Positions 26,058 to 34,729 of a DNA stretch of 64,000 nucleotides are shown piece after piece (positions within the stretch are counted from its first letter, which is position 1; every line of letters begins with the position of its first letter). The translations under genes and the position numbers were made by a program. The notes under the pieces are model-generated. The model searched no databases and had not been told where the DNA came from. It saw only the letters and a list, made by a program, of their open reading frames with translations. The stretch comes from Flavobacteriales bacterium 33_180_T64 (GTDB lineage: Bacteria; Bacteroidota; Bacteroidia; Flavobacteriales; Flavobacteriaceae). Where the stretch lies: assembly GCA_002162685.1 (NCBI GenBank), contig MAAQ01000014.1, positions 310,001 to 374,000 of the forward strand. Reading direction: 5' to 3'.

Positions 26058-26617
26058 TGTTTTACTTCTGCTTCTGATAAAATGAAAGGGTAGGCTTCTT
26101 TTACTTGTTTGAGTTCTTCTTTTGTGAGTGTAATAGATGATTTTTTTAATATGTTTTTGGCATATTCATTTCGAAGTTCATAATAGGCTTTTGTAATTTC
26201 ATCTTGAACTTTAATATAAAAGGTATATGATGTTTCTTTATCATTAATTAGAGAAATAACAGCTGTTTTTGGGTTTTCTGATGCTTCAGAAGCATTTAAA
26301 CCATTACAGTAATTACAAGATTTATCACCATCATTATCAATAAAATTTTTAGTAATTGCTTTAAGCTCTTCGATGCTAATAATAGCATTGTCTACTAATA
26401 ATTGATTTTTTGAGTTGATTTTAATTTCTAAAACGTTGCGTTTTTTAATTGTTTCGTCACATATAGTATTTGGCGGACAAGGTGCTGGTAATTTTCGTTG
26501 TATACCTTTGTCATTTGGTATCATTGCTGTTACTAAAAAGAAAATAAGAAGTAAAAAGGCAATATCAGCCATTGAGCCTGCATTGACTTGAGGCGATTGT
26601 CGTCTTGATGTTTTCAT
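26054..26617 (-). CDS. Biopolymer transport protein ExbD
   Basis: The protein has 187 residues. After a short cytoplasmic tail, one membrane span at about 18-38 contains MADIAFLLLIFFLVT, with the conserved Asp needed for proton use. A periplasmic domain with IQRKLPAPCPP and a C-terminal ferredoxin-like fold follows. ExbD works with ExbB and TonB to energise outer-membrane transport. Here it is alone: no exbB or tonB gene is next to it. An insertion with a CNYCNGLNASEAS loop in the periplasmic part is unusual. It lies downstream of the micropeptide cluster but behind that cluster's terminator. Confidence 0.9.
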   Translation of the reverse strand: MKTSRRQSPQVNAGSMADIAFLLLIFFLVTAMIPNDKGIQRKLPAPCPPNTICDETIKKRNVLEIKINSKNQLLVDNAIISIEELKAITKNFIDNDGDKSCNYCNGLNASEASENPKTAVISLINDKETSYTFYIKVQDEITKAYYELRNEYAKNILKKSSITLTKEELKQVKEAYPFILSEAEVKH

Positions 26618-26680
26618 AATAATAGTTTTAAGATTGCTTTAATGCATCAACAGTCTCAAAAACGATACCACTATTATTAT

Positions 26681-26722
26681 AAAAATAAAAAGACCAGCAT
26701 ACTTAGCAGATACCGGTCTTTT
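26681..26722 (-). terminator. Terminator after the micropeptide cluster
   Basis: On the minus strand AAAAGACC (26715-26722) pairs with GGTCTTTT (26688-26695) around a 19-nt loop and runs into T-rich sequence. It lies about 70 bp past the stop of the last micropeptide gene and upstream of exbD. Confidence 0.65.
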
Positions 26723-26791
26723 CAGATTGTATATTGAAAATAAATTCAACATAAATTTTGATTGATGAATAAGATAATTGTTATCCCTCTA

Positions 26792-26860
26792 CTAACGTAA
26801 CGTTTCTAAATCGTCGTTTGCTGTATGAGATGTGTTGATAATTTTTGATAAAGCTTTCAT
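26792..26860 (-). CDS. Candidate 22-residue micropeptide (third of cluster)
   Basis: The ORF runs from an ATG at 26860 to a TAG at 26792-26794. The peptide begins MKAL and ends DDLETLR. It is not a clear paralogue of the other two micropeptides, but it shares strand, size, a start of the form M-basic-x-L and a 36-bp spacing from the previous stop codon. An AT-rich leader precedes the ATG. The evidence is mainly positional. Confidence 0.35.
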   Translation of the reverse strand: MKALSKIINTSHTANDDLETLR

Positions 26861-26896
26861 GATAGAATGATTTTTGATTGATGTTTTATAGATCTA

Positions 26897-26983
26897 TTAT
26901 CTATAGCGTCTTTTTTGATTCCAAGTATAAATTTTTGTTTCGATTGATGTACTTGATAATTGATTGTTGTTTAAAGTTCTCAT
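26897..26983 (-). CDS. Candidate 28-residue micropeptide, paralogue of the next
   Basis: The ORF runs from ATG 26983 to TAA 26897-26899. The peptide starts MRTLNNNQL, has SIET in the centre and a single Trp, and ends KRRYR. It is identical at 20 of 28 positions to the peptide at 27011-27097. The two coding copies differ at 15 of 87 bases. Four codon differences are silent (AAC/AAT twice, ATC/ATA, CGC/AGA), which points to selection on the peptide. The stop-to-start distance from the upstream copy is 27 bp. Confidence 0.55.
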   Translation of the reverse strand: MRTLNNNQLSSTSIETKIYTWNQKRRYR

Positions 26984-27010
26984 AATATTTTATTTTGTTT
27001 GAAATAGATT

Positions 27011-27097
27011 TTATCTGAATCTTCTTTTTTTGTTCCAAATATGAATTCTTGTTTCTATTGATTTACTTACTAATTGATTATTGCTTAAAGTTCTCAT
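27011..27097 (-). CDS. Candidate 28-residue micropeptide, first of the tandem pair
   Basis: The ORF runs from ATG 27097 to TAA 27011-27013. The peptide starts MRTLSNNQL, has SIET in the centre and one Trp, and ends KRRFR, giving a strongly basic tail. It lies 114 bp upstream of its paralogue, measured start to start. No signal peptide or membrane span is present, so it is probably cytosolic or a nucleic-acid or ribosome binder. I do not recognise a family. The leader to the helicase gene (27098-27307) shows no minus-strand TAnnTTTG box. Confidence 0.55.
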   Translation of the reverse strand: MRTLSNNQLVSKSIETRIHIWNKKRRFR

Positions 27098-27264
27098 AAT
27101 TTTAATGTTTAATAATTGATGTTATATCTAAAAGACGACGGATCTTTAGAAATGTTACAGTACTTTGTATCACATAGTAGTAATTTAACATTTTTTAACA
27201 TAATTAGAGAAGAATTACTTTTTAATTGTTTTGAACAAAATGCTTAGATAACCTTATAAAAGCT

Positions 27265-27272
27265 TAATTTTG
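27265..27272 (+). promoter_or_regulatory. Probable -7 box of the helicase gene
   Basis: TAATTTTG is a perfect TAnnTTTG 35 bp before the ATG at 27308. The nearest TTTG upstream (27230-27233) is 31 bp away, longer than the usual spacing. Confidence 0.4.
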
Positions 27273-27307
27273 TGAAAATTTTTTTTTGACAAGTATTAAT
27301 TATTTAT

Positions 27308-28822
27308 ATGTCTGAAACTCTAGAGATTACAAACACAAAGGAAAATAAAAAACGCCTTTACGATTATCAAATTGCTGATCTTAATCGCATATTTGATGTG
27401 TTTGAAGCTGCTCCTATTAATTACAACCTATTATATCAATTGCCAACTGGAGGAGGGAAAACTGTGATTTTCTCTGAGATTGTAAGACAGTATATTAAGA
27501 AGCATAAAAAAAAGGTGGTTATCTTAACCCATCGTATAGAATTATGTAAGCAAACCTCTAAGGTGTTGCATGGTTTTGGTGTTAATAATAAAATTATTAA
27601 TAGTAAAGTAAAGGAGTTACCAGATCAAGATCAGTACCAATGTTTTGTTGCTATGGTTGAAACACTTAACAATAGATTAAATGATGGTAAACTTAATCTA
27701 GAAGATATAGGTTTGGTTATTATTGATGAAGCACATTATAATTCTTTTAGAAAATTGTTTAAGTTTTTTAATAATTGCTTCATTATAGGTGTCACTGCGA
27801 CTCCTTTAAGTAGTAATATTAAATTACCAATGAAGGATAACTATAAAGAGTTAATTGTTGGTGATAATATTTCGACATTAATTAAAAACGGATTTTTAGC
27901 TTCTGCTGAAATCTATAATTATGATGTTTCTCTTAATTCTCTTAAAATTGGAATTAATGGTGATTATACGGTAAAATCTTCTGAAGCATTATACACTAAC
28001 TCAGCAATGCAAGGCAAGCTTTTATTTGCTTATGAAGAATTGTCAAAAGGTAAGAAAACACTAATCTTTAATAATGGTATTAATACCTCAAAAGAAGTAT
28101 ACTATACTTTTAAAAGAGCGGGTTATGATGTTAGACACTTAGATAATACATCATCAAAACAAGACCGTAAGGATATTTTAAAATGGTTTAAAAATACACC
28201 TGGTAGTATTTTGACATCGGTAAGTATTTTAACAACAGGATTTGATGAACCTTCTGTAGAATCTATTATTTTAAATAGAGCGACACGTTCATTAACATTG
28301 TATTTCCAAATGATAGGTAGAGGTTCTAGAATTTATGATAATAAATCTAAATTTACAGTTATTGATTTAGGTAATAATGCAGTACGGTTTGGTCCTTGGA
28401 GTCAGCCAGTTGATTGGCAACATATATTTAAGAATCCAGATTTTTATCTTGAAAACCTTCGTGCAGATGAAGATATTGAGCGAGAATTTATTTACAAAAT
28501 GCCAGAGTCACTACGTAAGCGATTTAAAAAGAATCCTGATGATGATTTCGATATAAAAGCCGAGTATAAAAAAGTAACTAGAGAAGGAAAAAAATCAATG
28601 CAAGCTATAGAGAATAGTATTGTGCAGCATTCTAAATGGGTTGTTTCAAATAGTGAAGATGTTTTTGAAGCCAGAGAACTTGCTAAGTTATTGCACGATG
28701 ATATATGTTACCGTATAAAGCAATATTGTTATTGTATTATGAATAGTACTAAAAACTATAAAGACTGGTTGTTAGAAGAGTATACTCGTAAATTAAGATT
28801 GAGTTTTAACGGAAAGTTTTAA
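27308..28822 (+). CDS. DEAD/DEAH-box superfamily 2 helicase
   Basis: The protein has 504 residues. Motif I is LPTGGGKT at about 45-52 and motif II is DEAH at about 139-142. Motif III-like VTATPLS follows, with later motifs STLT-like TTGFDEPSVE and motif VI QMIGRGSRIYD. The arrangement matches the SSL2/ResIII-type helicases common as stand-alone genes in Flavobacteriaceae. The last 110 residues, with several Cys and charged helices, form an accessory domain of unknown role. It probably unwinds DNA or RNA with ATP; no partner gene is adjacent. Confidence 0.92.
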   Translation: MSETLEITNTKENKKRLYDYQIADLNRIFDVFEAAPINYNLLYQLPTGGGKTVIFSEIVRQYIKKHKKKVVILTHRIELCKQTSKVLHGFGVNNKIINSKVKELPDQDQYQCFVAMVETLNNRLNDGKLNLEDIGLVIIDEAHYNSFRKLFKFFNNCFIIGVTATPLSSNIKLPMKDNYKELIVGDNISTLIKNGFLASAEIYNYDVSLNSLKIGINGDYTVKSSEALYTNSAMQGKLLFAYEELSKGKKTLIFNNGINTSKEVYYTFKRAGYDVRHLDNTSSKQDRKDILKWFKNTPGSILTSVSILTTGFDEPSVESIILNRATRSLTLYFQMIGRGSRIYDNKSKFTVIDLGNNAVRFGPWSQPVDWQHIFKNPDFYLENLRADEDIEREFIYKMPESLRKRFKKNPDDDFDIKAEYKKVTREGKKSMQAIENSIVQHSKWVVSNSEDVFEARELAKLLHDDICYRIKQYCYCIMNSTKNYKDWLLEEYTRKLRLSFNGKF

Positions 28823-28855
28823 CGAAAAATTAAAATAGTTACGTTATAAACGTGT

Positions 28856-28863
28856 TACTTTTG
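28856..28863 (+). promoter_or_regulatory. Probable -7 box of the secreted-protein gene
   Basis: TACTTTTG matches TAnnTTTG and lies 44 bp before the ATG at 28908. The short sequence ACGTTATAAACGT at about 28841-28853 just upstream is a dyad. Confidence 0.4.
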
Positions 28864-28907
28864 AAATTAGGTATGGTTTTTGAAAATACGATACCAAATA
28901 ATTTGTG

Positions 28908-29615
28908 ATGAAAAATAGCCTCTTTTTATTCTTGTTTTTAGTATGTACTTGTTCGGCGTTTGCTCAACCAGATACAAAGAAAAATGCTATAAAAATACCT
29001 GCGGTTGAAACAAAAAAGAAAGATTCTACATCTGTGGTATTAGATATTAAACCAAATTCTAAAATTAGTATAACTAATGTCAAAAAGAATATAGCAGGAA
29101 TTCCTATAGAAAGTAAAGTATCTATTAAAAAGCAGAAGAAAGATTTTTCTATGATAGATAATAATACATTGCGAAATCCTGGAGAACTTTTCGAGAAGCG
29201 TTTTAATAAAATTGCTGTAGAGCAAGGTTTTAAAACAAAAGTTATGGCTGATGTCTTTCTTGGAGATATTAGTAGTAACGGTGAATTTGTGAAAATCGTA
29301 TGTCGTGATCATGAGTTTCCAGATGGAGATTTAGTTAGCGTTTTTGTAAATGATGACCTTATAATTCCAAGGTTATTACTTACTTCTGGTTACAAAGGTT
29401 TTAATGTAGCATTAACTCCAGGAGTTAATAAAATTGTTTTTCTAGCATTAAATCAAGGTGAATCTGGTCCAAATACAGCTGAGTTTATTGTTTATGATGA
29501 TAAAGGAAACTTAGTGTCTTCAAAAAAATGGAATCTTCTTACGGGTGTGAAAGCAACTGTTAATGTGATTAAAAGTCAACCAGAACAAAGTGAAACGACT
29601 GAAAAAGGAAACTAA
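28908..29615 (+). CDS. Secreted protein of unknown function
   Basis: The protein has 235 residues from the ATG at 28908. A GTG three bases earlier is also possible. A signal peptide ends at SAFAQ (about residue 19). A Lys-rich linker follows, then a beta-rich domain at about 110-210 with DVFLGDISSNGEFVKIVCRD, VSVFVNDD and a GVNKIVFLALNQGESGPNTAEF-like strand region given here in part. It resembles an Ig-like or C2-like sandwich. It is convergent with an outer-membrane protein gene. No known family is recognised with confidence. Confidence 0.75.
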   Translation: MKNSLFLFLFLVCTCSAFAQPDTKKNAIKIPAVETKKKDSTSVVLDIKPNSKISITNVKKNIAGIPIESKVSIKKQKKDFSMIDNNTLRNPGELFEKRFNKIAVEQGFKTKVMADVFLGDISSNGEFVKIVCRDHEFPDGDLVSVFVNDDLIIPRLLLTSGYKGFNVALTPGVNKIVFLALNQGESGPNTAEFIVYDDKGNLVSSKKWNLLTGVKATVNVIKSQPEQSETTEKGN

Positions 29616-29638
29616 TCGATCTTAAGTTTTTTAGAGTT

Positions 29639-30880
29639 TTAATTGTATTTCCGTTTTACAAACCATATACCTTCCAAACTAAAATTAATAGATAACACAT
29701 GATAGTTTTCTTTAATTAAACCGTTAGAAACAGTTCCTCTTTGCCCGTATGAATAGTTTAGATTTATCATAGAATTTGAATTCTGATTAATTGGAAGGCC
29801 CAAACCAAAATTAATTCCGTAATTGTTTAATCGTGTATTGTCAATAAGTAGATTACCATTGTCAAAATTTATGCCGGCTCTATATTGTATGGTATTAAGG
29901 TATTTAAAATTACTTTTTAAAGTTAGATACTGAAGTCCTATACCAAAAACATCTCTATTTATATAATCTCCAAAATAGTCAGATTGATTGGTGTTAGACC
30001 AAAATTCTCTTTTGTAATCTGTCGTTAATAAAAAGTTGTCATTTAGATTTGTTTTTATGCCTAACCCAATTTCTAGTGGTAGTTTAAAGCTGTCTAGTTT
30101 GTTTTTAGAAATGTCATCATCTGCGTAATTTTGTGATACTGTTGTTGTTTGATTACCAGAGAGTGTTGCAGGGAAGGAAATTATAGTTCCAAACGATGTG
30201 TTAGAATTTATATCATACTGAGCACCTAACCCTAATTGTAATCCAGAATAGTTGTTTTCATCTTCAATTTGTAAAAGCGTATTTTCAGAAATGTAATTTG
30301 TTTCAGTTTGCTGTATTTGCCCAAAACGAAAATTAGCATCAAAACCCAAATTCAATTTTTTATTTATACTGTAACCATAGTTTAAATTTAATTCACTTAA
30401 TCCTCCATTTCCATAGGCGTCAGATATAAAAGTTTGAGAAGAGCCTTCAATAGGAGATTCAATGTTAGAGATATCATAGCCAACATTAGTGTATGGTGAC
30501 AGTGTGATTCCAAGACCAGACCTTTTGGTTATAGCAAAAGCCAAAGCTATGTTAGAAAAATTAGCGTTTAGAGCTGTTTGCGTACCATTGTAATTTGTAA
30601 ATAGTTCTGTTCCAAAATTAATACCTAAATCAAACATAAATGAATTCCCTCCAATGTTAGCATATGAAGCAGGATTGAGATTGTTTATTTCGGTTTCACT
30701 TTTTAATGCCAATCCAGTTTTTCCTAAACTATTTGTTTTTCCTGAGCTAAATGAATTTGTAACGCCTAGACCATATAATGAATATGGCGAACTAGACATT
30801 GAGCTAGACGTTTGTGAAAATGTGTTTAAAAAAAATAATGTAAAAGCGACAGTAGTATATTTAAAAAGGGGCTTAGTCAT
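29639..30880 (-). CDS. Outer-membrane beta-barrel protein, FadL/OmpP1-like
   Basis: The protein has about 413 residues with a signal peptide ending at NTFSQ. Early residues SPYSLYGLGVTNSF and LNPASYANIGG match the N-terminal part of porins of the FadL type in Bacteroidota. About 12-14 amphipathic strands follow, and the end is SINFSLEGIWFVKRKYN. The start at 30880 is preferred, but an in-frame ATG at 30889 is equally possible. Either start overlaps the stop of the DUF4270 gene, so the two are translationally coupled. Transport of a hydrophobic compound is possible. Confidence 0.78.
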   Translation of the reverse strand: MTKPLFKYTTVAFTLFFLNTFSQTSSSMSSSPYSLYGLGVTNSFSSGKTNSLGKTGLALKSETEINNLNPASYANIGGNSFMFDLGINFGTELFTNYNGTQTALNANFSNIALAFAITKRSGLGITLSPYTNVGYDISNIESPIEGSSQTFISDAYGNGGLSELNLNYGYSINKKLNLGFDANFRFGQIQQTETNYISENTLLQIEDENNYSGLQLGLGAQYDINSNTSFGTIISFPATLSGNQTTTVSQNYADDDISKNKLDSFKLPLEIGLGIKTNLNDNFLLTTDYKREFWSNTNQSDYFGDYINRDVFGIGLQYLTLKSNFKYLNTIQYRAGINFDNGNLLIDNTRLNNYGINFGLGLPINQNSNSMINLNYSYGQRGTVSNGLIKENYHVLSINFSLEGIWFVKRKYN

Positions 30881-32165
30881 ATACAGCATATATTAGTTCT
30901 AGTTTTAATTTGATATCATCAGTTAGTGATTCTCCATTCAAAATATAACGATCCACTGAAGAATTAAAATCTTGTGGATAGATTGCCAAATAGTAGTTTT
31001 GTCTATTAGAATGGGTTAATTTTAAATCGACAAATGTTTTAATAGAGGCCCTGTAAGTTTGGGTATCAAACTCTGTGTTTTCATCATTACCTAAAAATGC
31101 ATAGGCATTATCGCCACTATAAAGCAAAAGTTCGGAAACGACTTCAGATTTTTGATTTATAACAAATAAAGATAAAGAGTCTCTCGTGCTTAATATTTCA
31201 GAATTAGAATTGTTCTTTAAGGTTATTTTTAAGTTGGCTTCTAAAATAGTTCCAGTTCCATTTATTTGTCCTAAAGATTCTAAATGTGGTACATCTATTC
31301 GTGTTAAAATACCTGTTCCAGATTGCATAAAACTAGTATTATTAATCTCTGAGCTATTAATAAAAATACTTTGATCATTTAAAGATTCAAAAGGAGTTCC
31401 TGTTTGATTACTAGAGATATTATGAAAACTATTATTAGTGTTAAACGTTAGGTCTAAGGTTTTTTCGACATTATCAGTACCATCAGGAATTGTATAATAT
31501 AATCTGAAAAGGCTTGTGTTTTCAAAACCTAAAACAGCAGTATTATTAATGTTAGGTGTTATTAAAAACCCTTTGTATTCATTTATAAGCTCATTATAGT
31601 CATTAAATTCATTTCCTTGAATATCATTAAAAAGAAGTTGACCAAAATCAGAATTAATCGATACATGAACGGAATCTAATTTATTTGGTTTAGGGGTGAA
31701 GTTTTGTATTGCTAATGGTGTATTGTCAATCTCAAAATTTGAAGTATTATAGTAATAGTCATCTTCATCTGGTCTAATAGTTTGTAAAACTTTATACAGT
31801 TTTATTTCTTGTGTAGCTGTAGTGTCGTTATAAAAATAGGTGTCATAATTAAGTATTAATGCTATGGAATCATATACAGCATCATTATCAATGTCAATAA
31901 AATTAGATGAAAAATTAGTATAAATCTCACTCTTAGTAACACCAAAAGTTGGATCTGTATAAGCACCCAAAAGAAGCCTATTTGTTGATGACACAATAAT
32001 AGAATCAAATTGAAAGGTTGAAGAATTAATAGTAAGTGAGTCTATATAGTATAATCTTGTATTAGTTTCAATTAAATCTTTTCCAAGATCTGTGCTGTCA
32101 TTATCGCAGGATATAATACCAAAGAGAATAAAAATAAATAGAATGGCGTATTGAATTGTTTTCAA
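30873..32165 (-). CDS. DUF4270 lipoprotein
   Basis: The protein has 430 residues. A signal peptide ends in GIISC, so lipidation at Cys20 is expected. DUF4270 features follow: STDLGKDLIETN, then FDSIIVSSTNRLLLGAYTDP and repeated beta strands. DUF4270 proteins are cell-surface or periplasmic lipoproteins widespread in Bacteroidota, with no established function. Coupling with the FadL-like barrel (8-17 bp overlap) suggests the two proteins act together at the outer membrane. Confidence 0.9.
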   Translation of the reverse strand: MKTIQYAILFIFILFGIISCDNDSTDLGKDLIETNTRLYYIDSLTINSSTFQFDSIIVSSTNRLLLGAYTDPTFGVTKSEIYTNFSSNFIDIDNDAVYDSIALILNYDTYFYNDTTATQEIKLYKVLQTIRPDEDDYYYNTSNFEIDNTPLAIQNFTPKPNKLDSVHVSINSDFGQLLFNDIQGNEFNDYNELINEYKGFLITPNINNTAVLGFENTSLFRLYYTIPDGTDNVEKTLDLTFNTNNSFHNISSNQTGTPFESLNDQSIFINSSEINNTSFMQSGTGILTRIDVPHLESLGQINGTGTILEANLKITLKNNSNSEILSTRDSLSLFVINQKSEVVSELLLYSGDNAYAFLGNDENTEFDTQTYRASIKTFVDLKLTHSNRQNYYLAIYPQDFNSSVDRYILNGESLTDDIKLKLELIYAVYD

Positions 32166-32402
32166 ATTTGAGATCTTAAAATTTCACGAGACGAACCTAA
32201 CTGTAATAAGAGTTTAAAAAAAAAGAGATATACAAACTAAGGAGTTTAATAGGCGAAAAGCTCAATTTTATCTTCCAAATGAAAATGAATCAGTTTGTCT
32301 ATAAAATAAAGGAATTCATATATAGATTTTGTAGGTACTTCTACTATTTTTTTTTTGCCCCTTTTTCCTAAATAATTTAGCCTCATAATTAAATGATGAT
32401 AC

Positions 32403-33284
32403 ATGAGTAAACACATCTTTTCAATGATAATTTTTAGTTTTGGATATACTGTATATGGTCAAATTAGTCAGGAGGACTCAAATAAAGTTGTATTCGATTA
32501 TGATTTTATGCCTGCTGTTAATGATGATATTCAAATCTCTACTATTGCATTAGGTGTAAATTATATTTCAGAATTAAAAAAAGGAAAACTCATTAATTCA
32601 TTTGAGGTCGAAAGCACAACTATTAATTACGAACGTTTTTTTGATTTTAGCATGTCAAGTTTAGATAATATTTATAAGCTAAATTATCAATTAGGCTATC
32701 AATATTCATTAAGTGAGACTATTGATATAATTTCTGAAGTTGAAATGTCTTTAGTGTCAAATTTTGAAAATAATAGTATTAGTGTAGATGATTTTTTAAT
32801 TGGAGGAAGCTTTATGATGACAAAAGAAATAATGCATTCTACTGCAAAATCAATTTTAAAATTAGGAGTAACATATAATACCTTTTTAGGTAAACCCAAA
32901 TTACTACCCCTTTTTAGCTATGAAATGCAAGTTAATAATAGGTTATCATTTGGAATAGGTTTCCCTGAAAGTTATTTACAGTATAGTCTTAATAAAAGAA
33001 GCTTGATTGAGTATAAATTTGAATATGGAGGCATGTATGCGAACATCACTGACGCCTATAATTTAGATTTAAATACCGCAATTAGTCATGCTGAGTTTAG
33101 TTCGAAAGAGATGTCACTTTCTTATAAATATAATATGGATGAATACTGGAGTATTTCATTTGATGTGGGTTATACATTAGATTATAATTATAGCCTATAT
33201 CATGACAATGATACCAAAGTATTCGAGTTTGATACAGCCCCAAAACCCGTAATTAAAACAGGTATAATTTATAAATTAAAATAA
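32403..33284 (+). CDS. Outer-membrane protein with DUF6268-like barrel
   Basis: The protein has 293 residues with a signal peptide ending near TVYGQ. Many amphipathic strands with Asn/Tyr-rich turns follow and the protein ends in GIIYKLK. The pattern FDYDFMPAVNDDIQISTIALG and the size fit DUF6268 porin-like barrels. It is the first of five plus-strand genes (barrel, Kelch lipoprotein, DUF4907, LytS kinase, LytTR regulator) that run with short gaps. The 32166-32402 leader holds no clear -7 box. Confidence 0.72.
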   Translation: MSKHIFSMIIFSFGYTVYGQISQEDSNKVVFDYDFMPAVNDDIQISTIALGVNYISELKKGKLINSFEVESTTINYERFFDFSMSSLDNIYKLNYQLGYQYSLSETIDIISEVEMSLVSNFENNSISVDDFLIGGSFMMTKEIMHSTAKSILKLGVTYNTFLGKPKLLPLFSYEMQVNNRLSFGIGFPESYLQYSLNKRSLIEYKFEYGGMYANITDAYNLDLNTAISHAEFSSKEMSLSYKYNMDEYWSISFDVGYTLDYNYSLYHDNDTKVFEFDTAPKPVIKTGIIYKLK

Positions 33285-33289
33285 CAAAT

Positions 33290-34276
33290 ATGAAAATTAG
33301 ATTAAAAACAAAATTGATATTTAAAATGGTATGTATTGCTTTTTTAATTTTAAGTTGTTCAAGTGAAGACGATGATACACAAATAGGAGACTGGCAAGAA
33401 CGTTCTGTTTTTGACGGTATACCAAGAAGTAATGCTGTAGGCTTTGTAATTAATGCTAAAGGGTATATGGGAACAGGTTATGATGGAGATGATTATTTAA
33501 ATGATTTTTGGGAATACAATATTGAAGGTGATTATTGGGTTCAAAAAGCCGATTTTATAGGTGTAGAAAGAAGCTCAGCATCAGGGTTTGCAATTGATGG
33601 TAATGGCTATATTGGTGTTGGTTATGATGGTGATAATGAATTAGGTGATTTTTATCAATACAATGTATCTACTAATACATGGGAACAAAAAGCCGATTTT
33701 GGAGGTGGTTTTAGACGTTCGGCAGTAAGTTTTTCTGCGAATAGTTCAGGATATATTGGTACTGGTTATGATGGAGAAAATGACAAAAAAGATTTTTGGA
33801 AATATAGCCCATTAACGAATCAATGGTCTGAGTTAATTGGATTTGGAGGAGATAAAAGGAGAGATGCTACAACTTTTGTAATAGATGATAAAGTTTATTT
33901 GGGTACAGGAGTTAGCAATGGGTTGTATAAAGATGATTTTTGGGAGTTTGATACCGGTTCTGAAACATGGACACGTTTGGAAGATTTAGATAACGAAGAT
34001 GATCTTTTGCGTTCAAACGCTGTAGGTTTTAGTATTAATGGATTAGGGTATATCGCTACAGGTTATAATTTTTCTTCGATGTCTTCAATTTGGGAATATA
34101 ATCCTTCAAATGATTCATGGGATGAGACTACAGCTTTTGAAGCTACTTTTAGACAAGATGCTATTACATTTAATGACCAAGATAGAGCCTTCGTTTTATT
34201 AGGAAGAACAGGTAGTCTTTATTTTGACGACAATTATGAGTTTTTGCCTACTGTAGAATATGATGAAGATAATTAA
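33290..34276 (+). CDS. Kelch-repeat lipoprotein
   Basis: The protein has 328 residues. A lipobox-like LILSC lies at the end of the signal peptide (about residue 23), followed by an acidic SSEDDDTQ linker. Five or six Kelch-type blades follow, each with R(S/D)(A/N)AVGFVIN..GYxGTGYDG then a FWEYN turn and a W. This forms a beta-propeller attached to the outer membrane. Kelch propellers usually bind proteins or sugars. It starts 5 bp after the DUF6268-like gene and is separated from DUF4907 by a hairpin. Confidence 0.88.
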   Translation: MKIRLKTKLIFKMVCIAFLILSCSSEDDDTQIGDWQERSVFDGIPRSNAVGFVINAKGYMGTGYDGDDYLNDFWEYNIEGDYWVQKADFIGVERSSASGFAIDGNGYIGVGYDGDNELGDFYQYNVSTNTWEQKADFGGGFRRSAVSFSANSSGYIGTGYDGENDKKDFWKYSPLTNQWSELIGFGGDKRRDATTFVIDDKVYLGTGVSNGLYKDDFWEFDTGSETWTRLEDLDNEDDLLRSNAVGFSINGLGYIATGYNFSSMSSIWEYNPSNDSWDETTAFEATFRQDAITFNDQDRAFVLLGRTGSLYFDDNYEFLPTVEYDEDN

Positions 34277-34313
34277 TACATAAAACAGTTTTGATTTTTT
34301 GATTATTGATTGT

Positions 34314-34361
34314 AAAAGGCATCTGAGTTATTTGAGCAAAAATGCCAAGAGGATGCCTTTT
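34314..34361 (+). terminator. Intra-cluster hairpin (terminator or attenuator)
   Basis: AAAAGGCATC (34314-34323) pairs perfectly with GATGCCTTTT (34352-34361) across a 28-nt loop that also contains ATGCC, so two folds compete. The stem ends in four T residues and TTTTAT follows. It lies between the Kelch and DUF4907 genes. Confidence 0.5.
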
Positions 34362-34383
34362 GAGTTTTATAACAAGTTTAACT

Positions 34384-34722
34384 ATGAAAAAAAAGTATAA
34401 AACACTGCTGTGCTTTATTTTAGCGCTTTCAATTTTACCATTAGTGTTCTTTATTTCTAAAACCAATTCTATAGGACAGGAAATCTATGTAGAAGTGTAC
34501 GAAAAAAAGGGAGGTTATGGATATAAAATTTCTATAAGTGAAAAAATAGTAATACAGCAAGATCATATTCCTGCGATACAAAAACAGATAGTTTTTAAAA
34601 ATTATAACGATGCTTTGCTTATCGCAAACTTGGTGAAATCAAAATTGGAAAGTAATAAAAACCCTAGAATTACTATTGATGACCTTAATAGCAATAATGT
34701 TGAATACAATGAATTTAAATAG
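34384..34722 (+). CDS. DUF4907 protein
   Basis: The protein has 112 residues from the ATG at 34384. The ATG at 34342 lies inside the hairpin loop and would add 14 residues before the signal-anchor, so it is not favoured. Residues 5-24 form a membrane segment. The DUF4907 core follows: YKISISEKIVIQQDHIPAIQK, of which the QxxIPAIQ part is diagnostic, then DALLIANLVKSKL. The domain is found next to Kelch lipoproteins and LytTR systems in Flavobacteriaceae. The function is unknown. The kinase gene starts 7 bp later. Confidence 0.8.
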   Translation: MKKKYKTLLCFILALSILPLVFFISKTNSIGQEIYVEVYEKKGGYGYKISISEKIVIQQDHIPAIQKQIVFKNYNDALLIANLVKSKLESNKNPRITIDDLNSNNVEYNEFK

Positions 34723-34729
34723 TATATAA

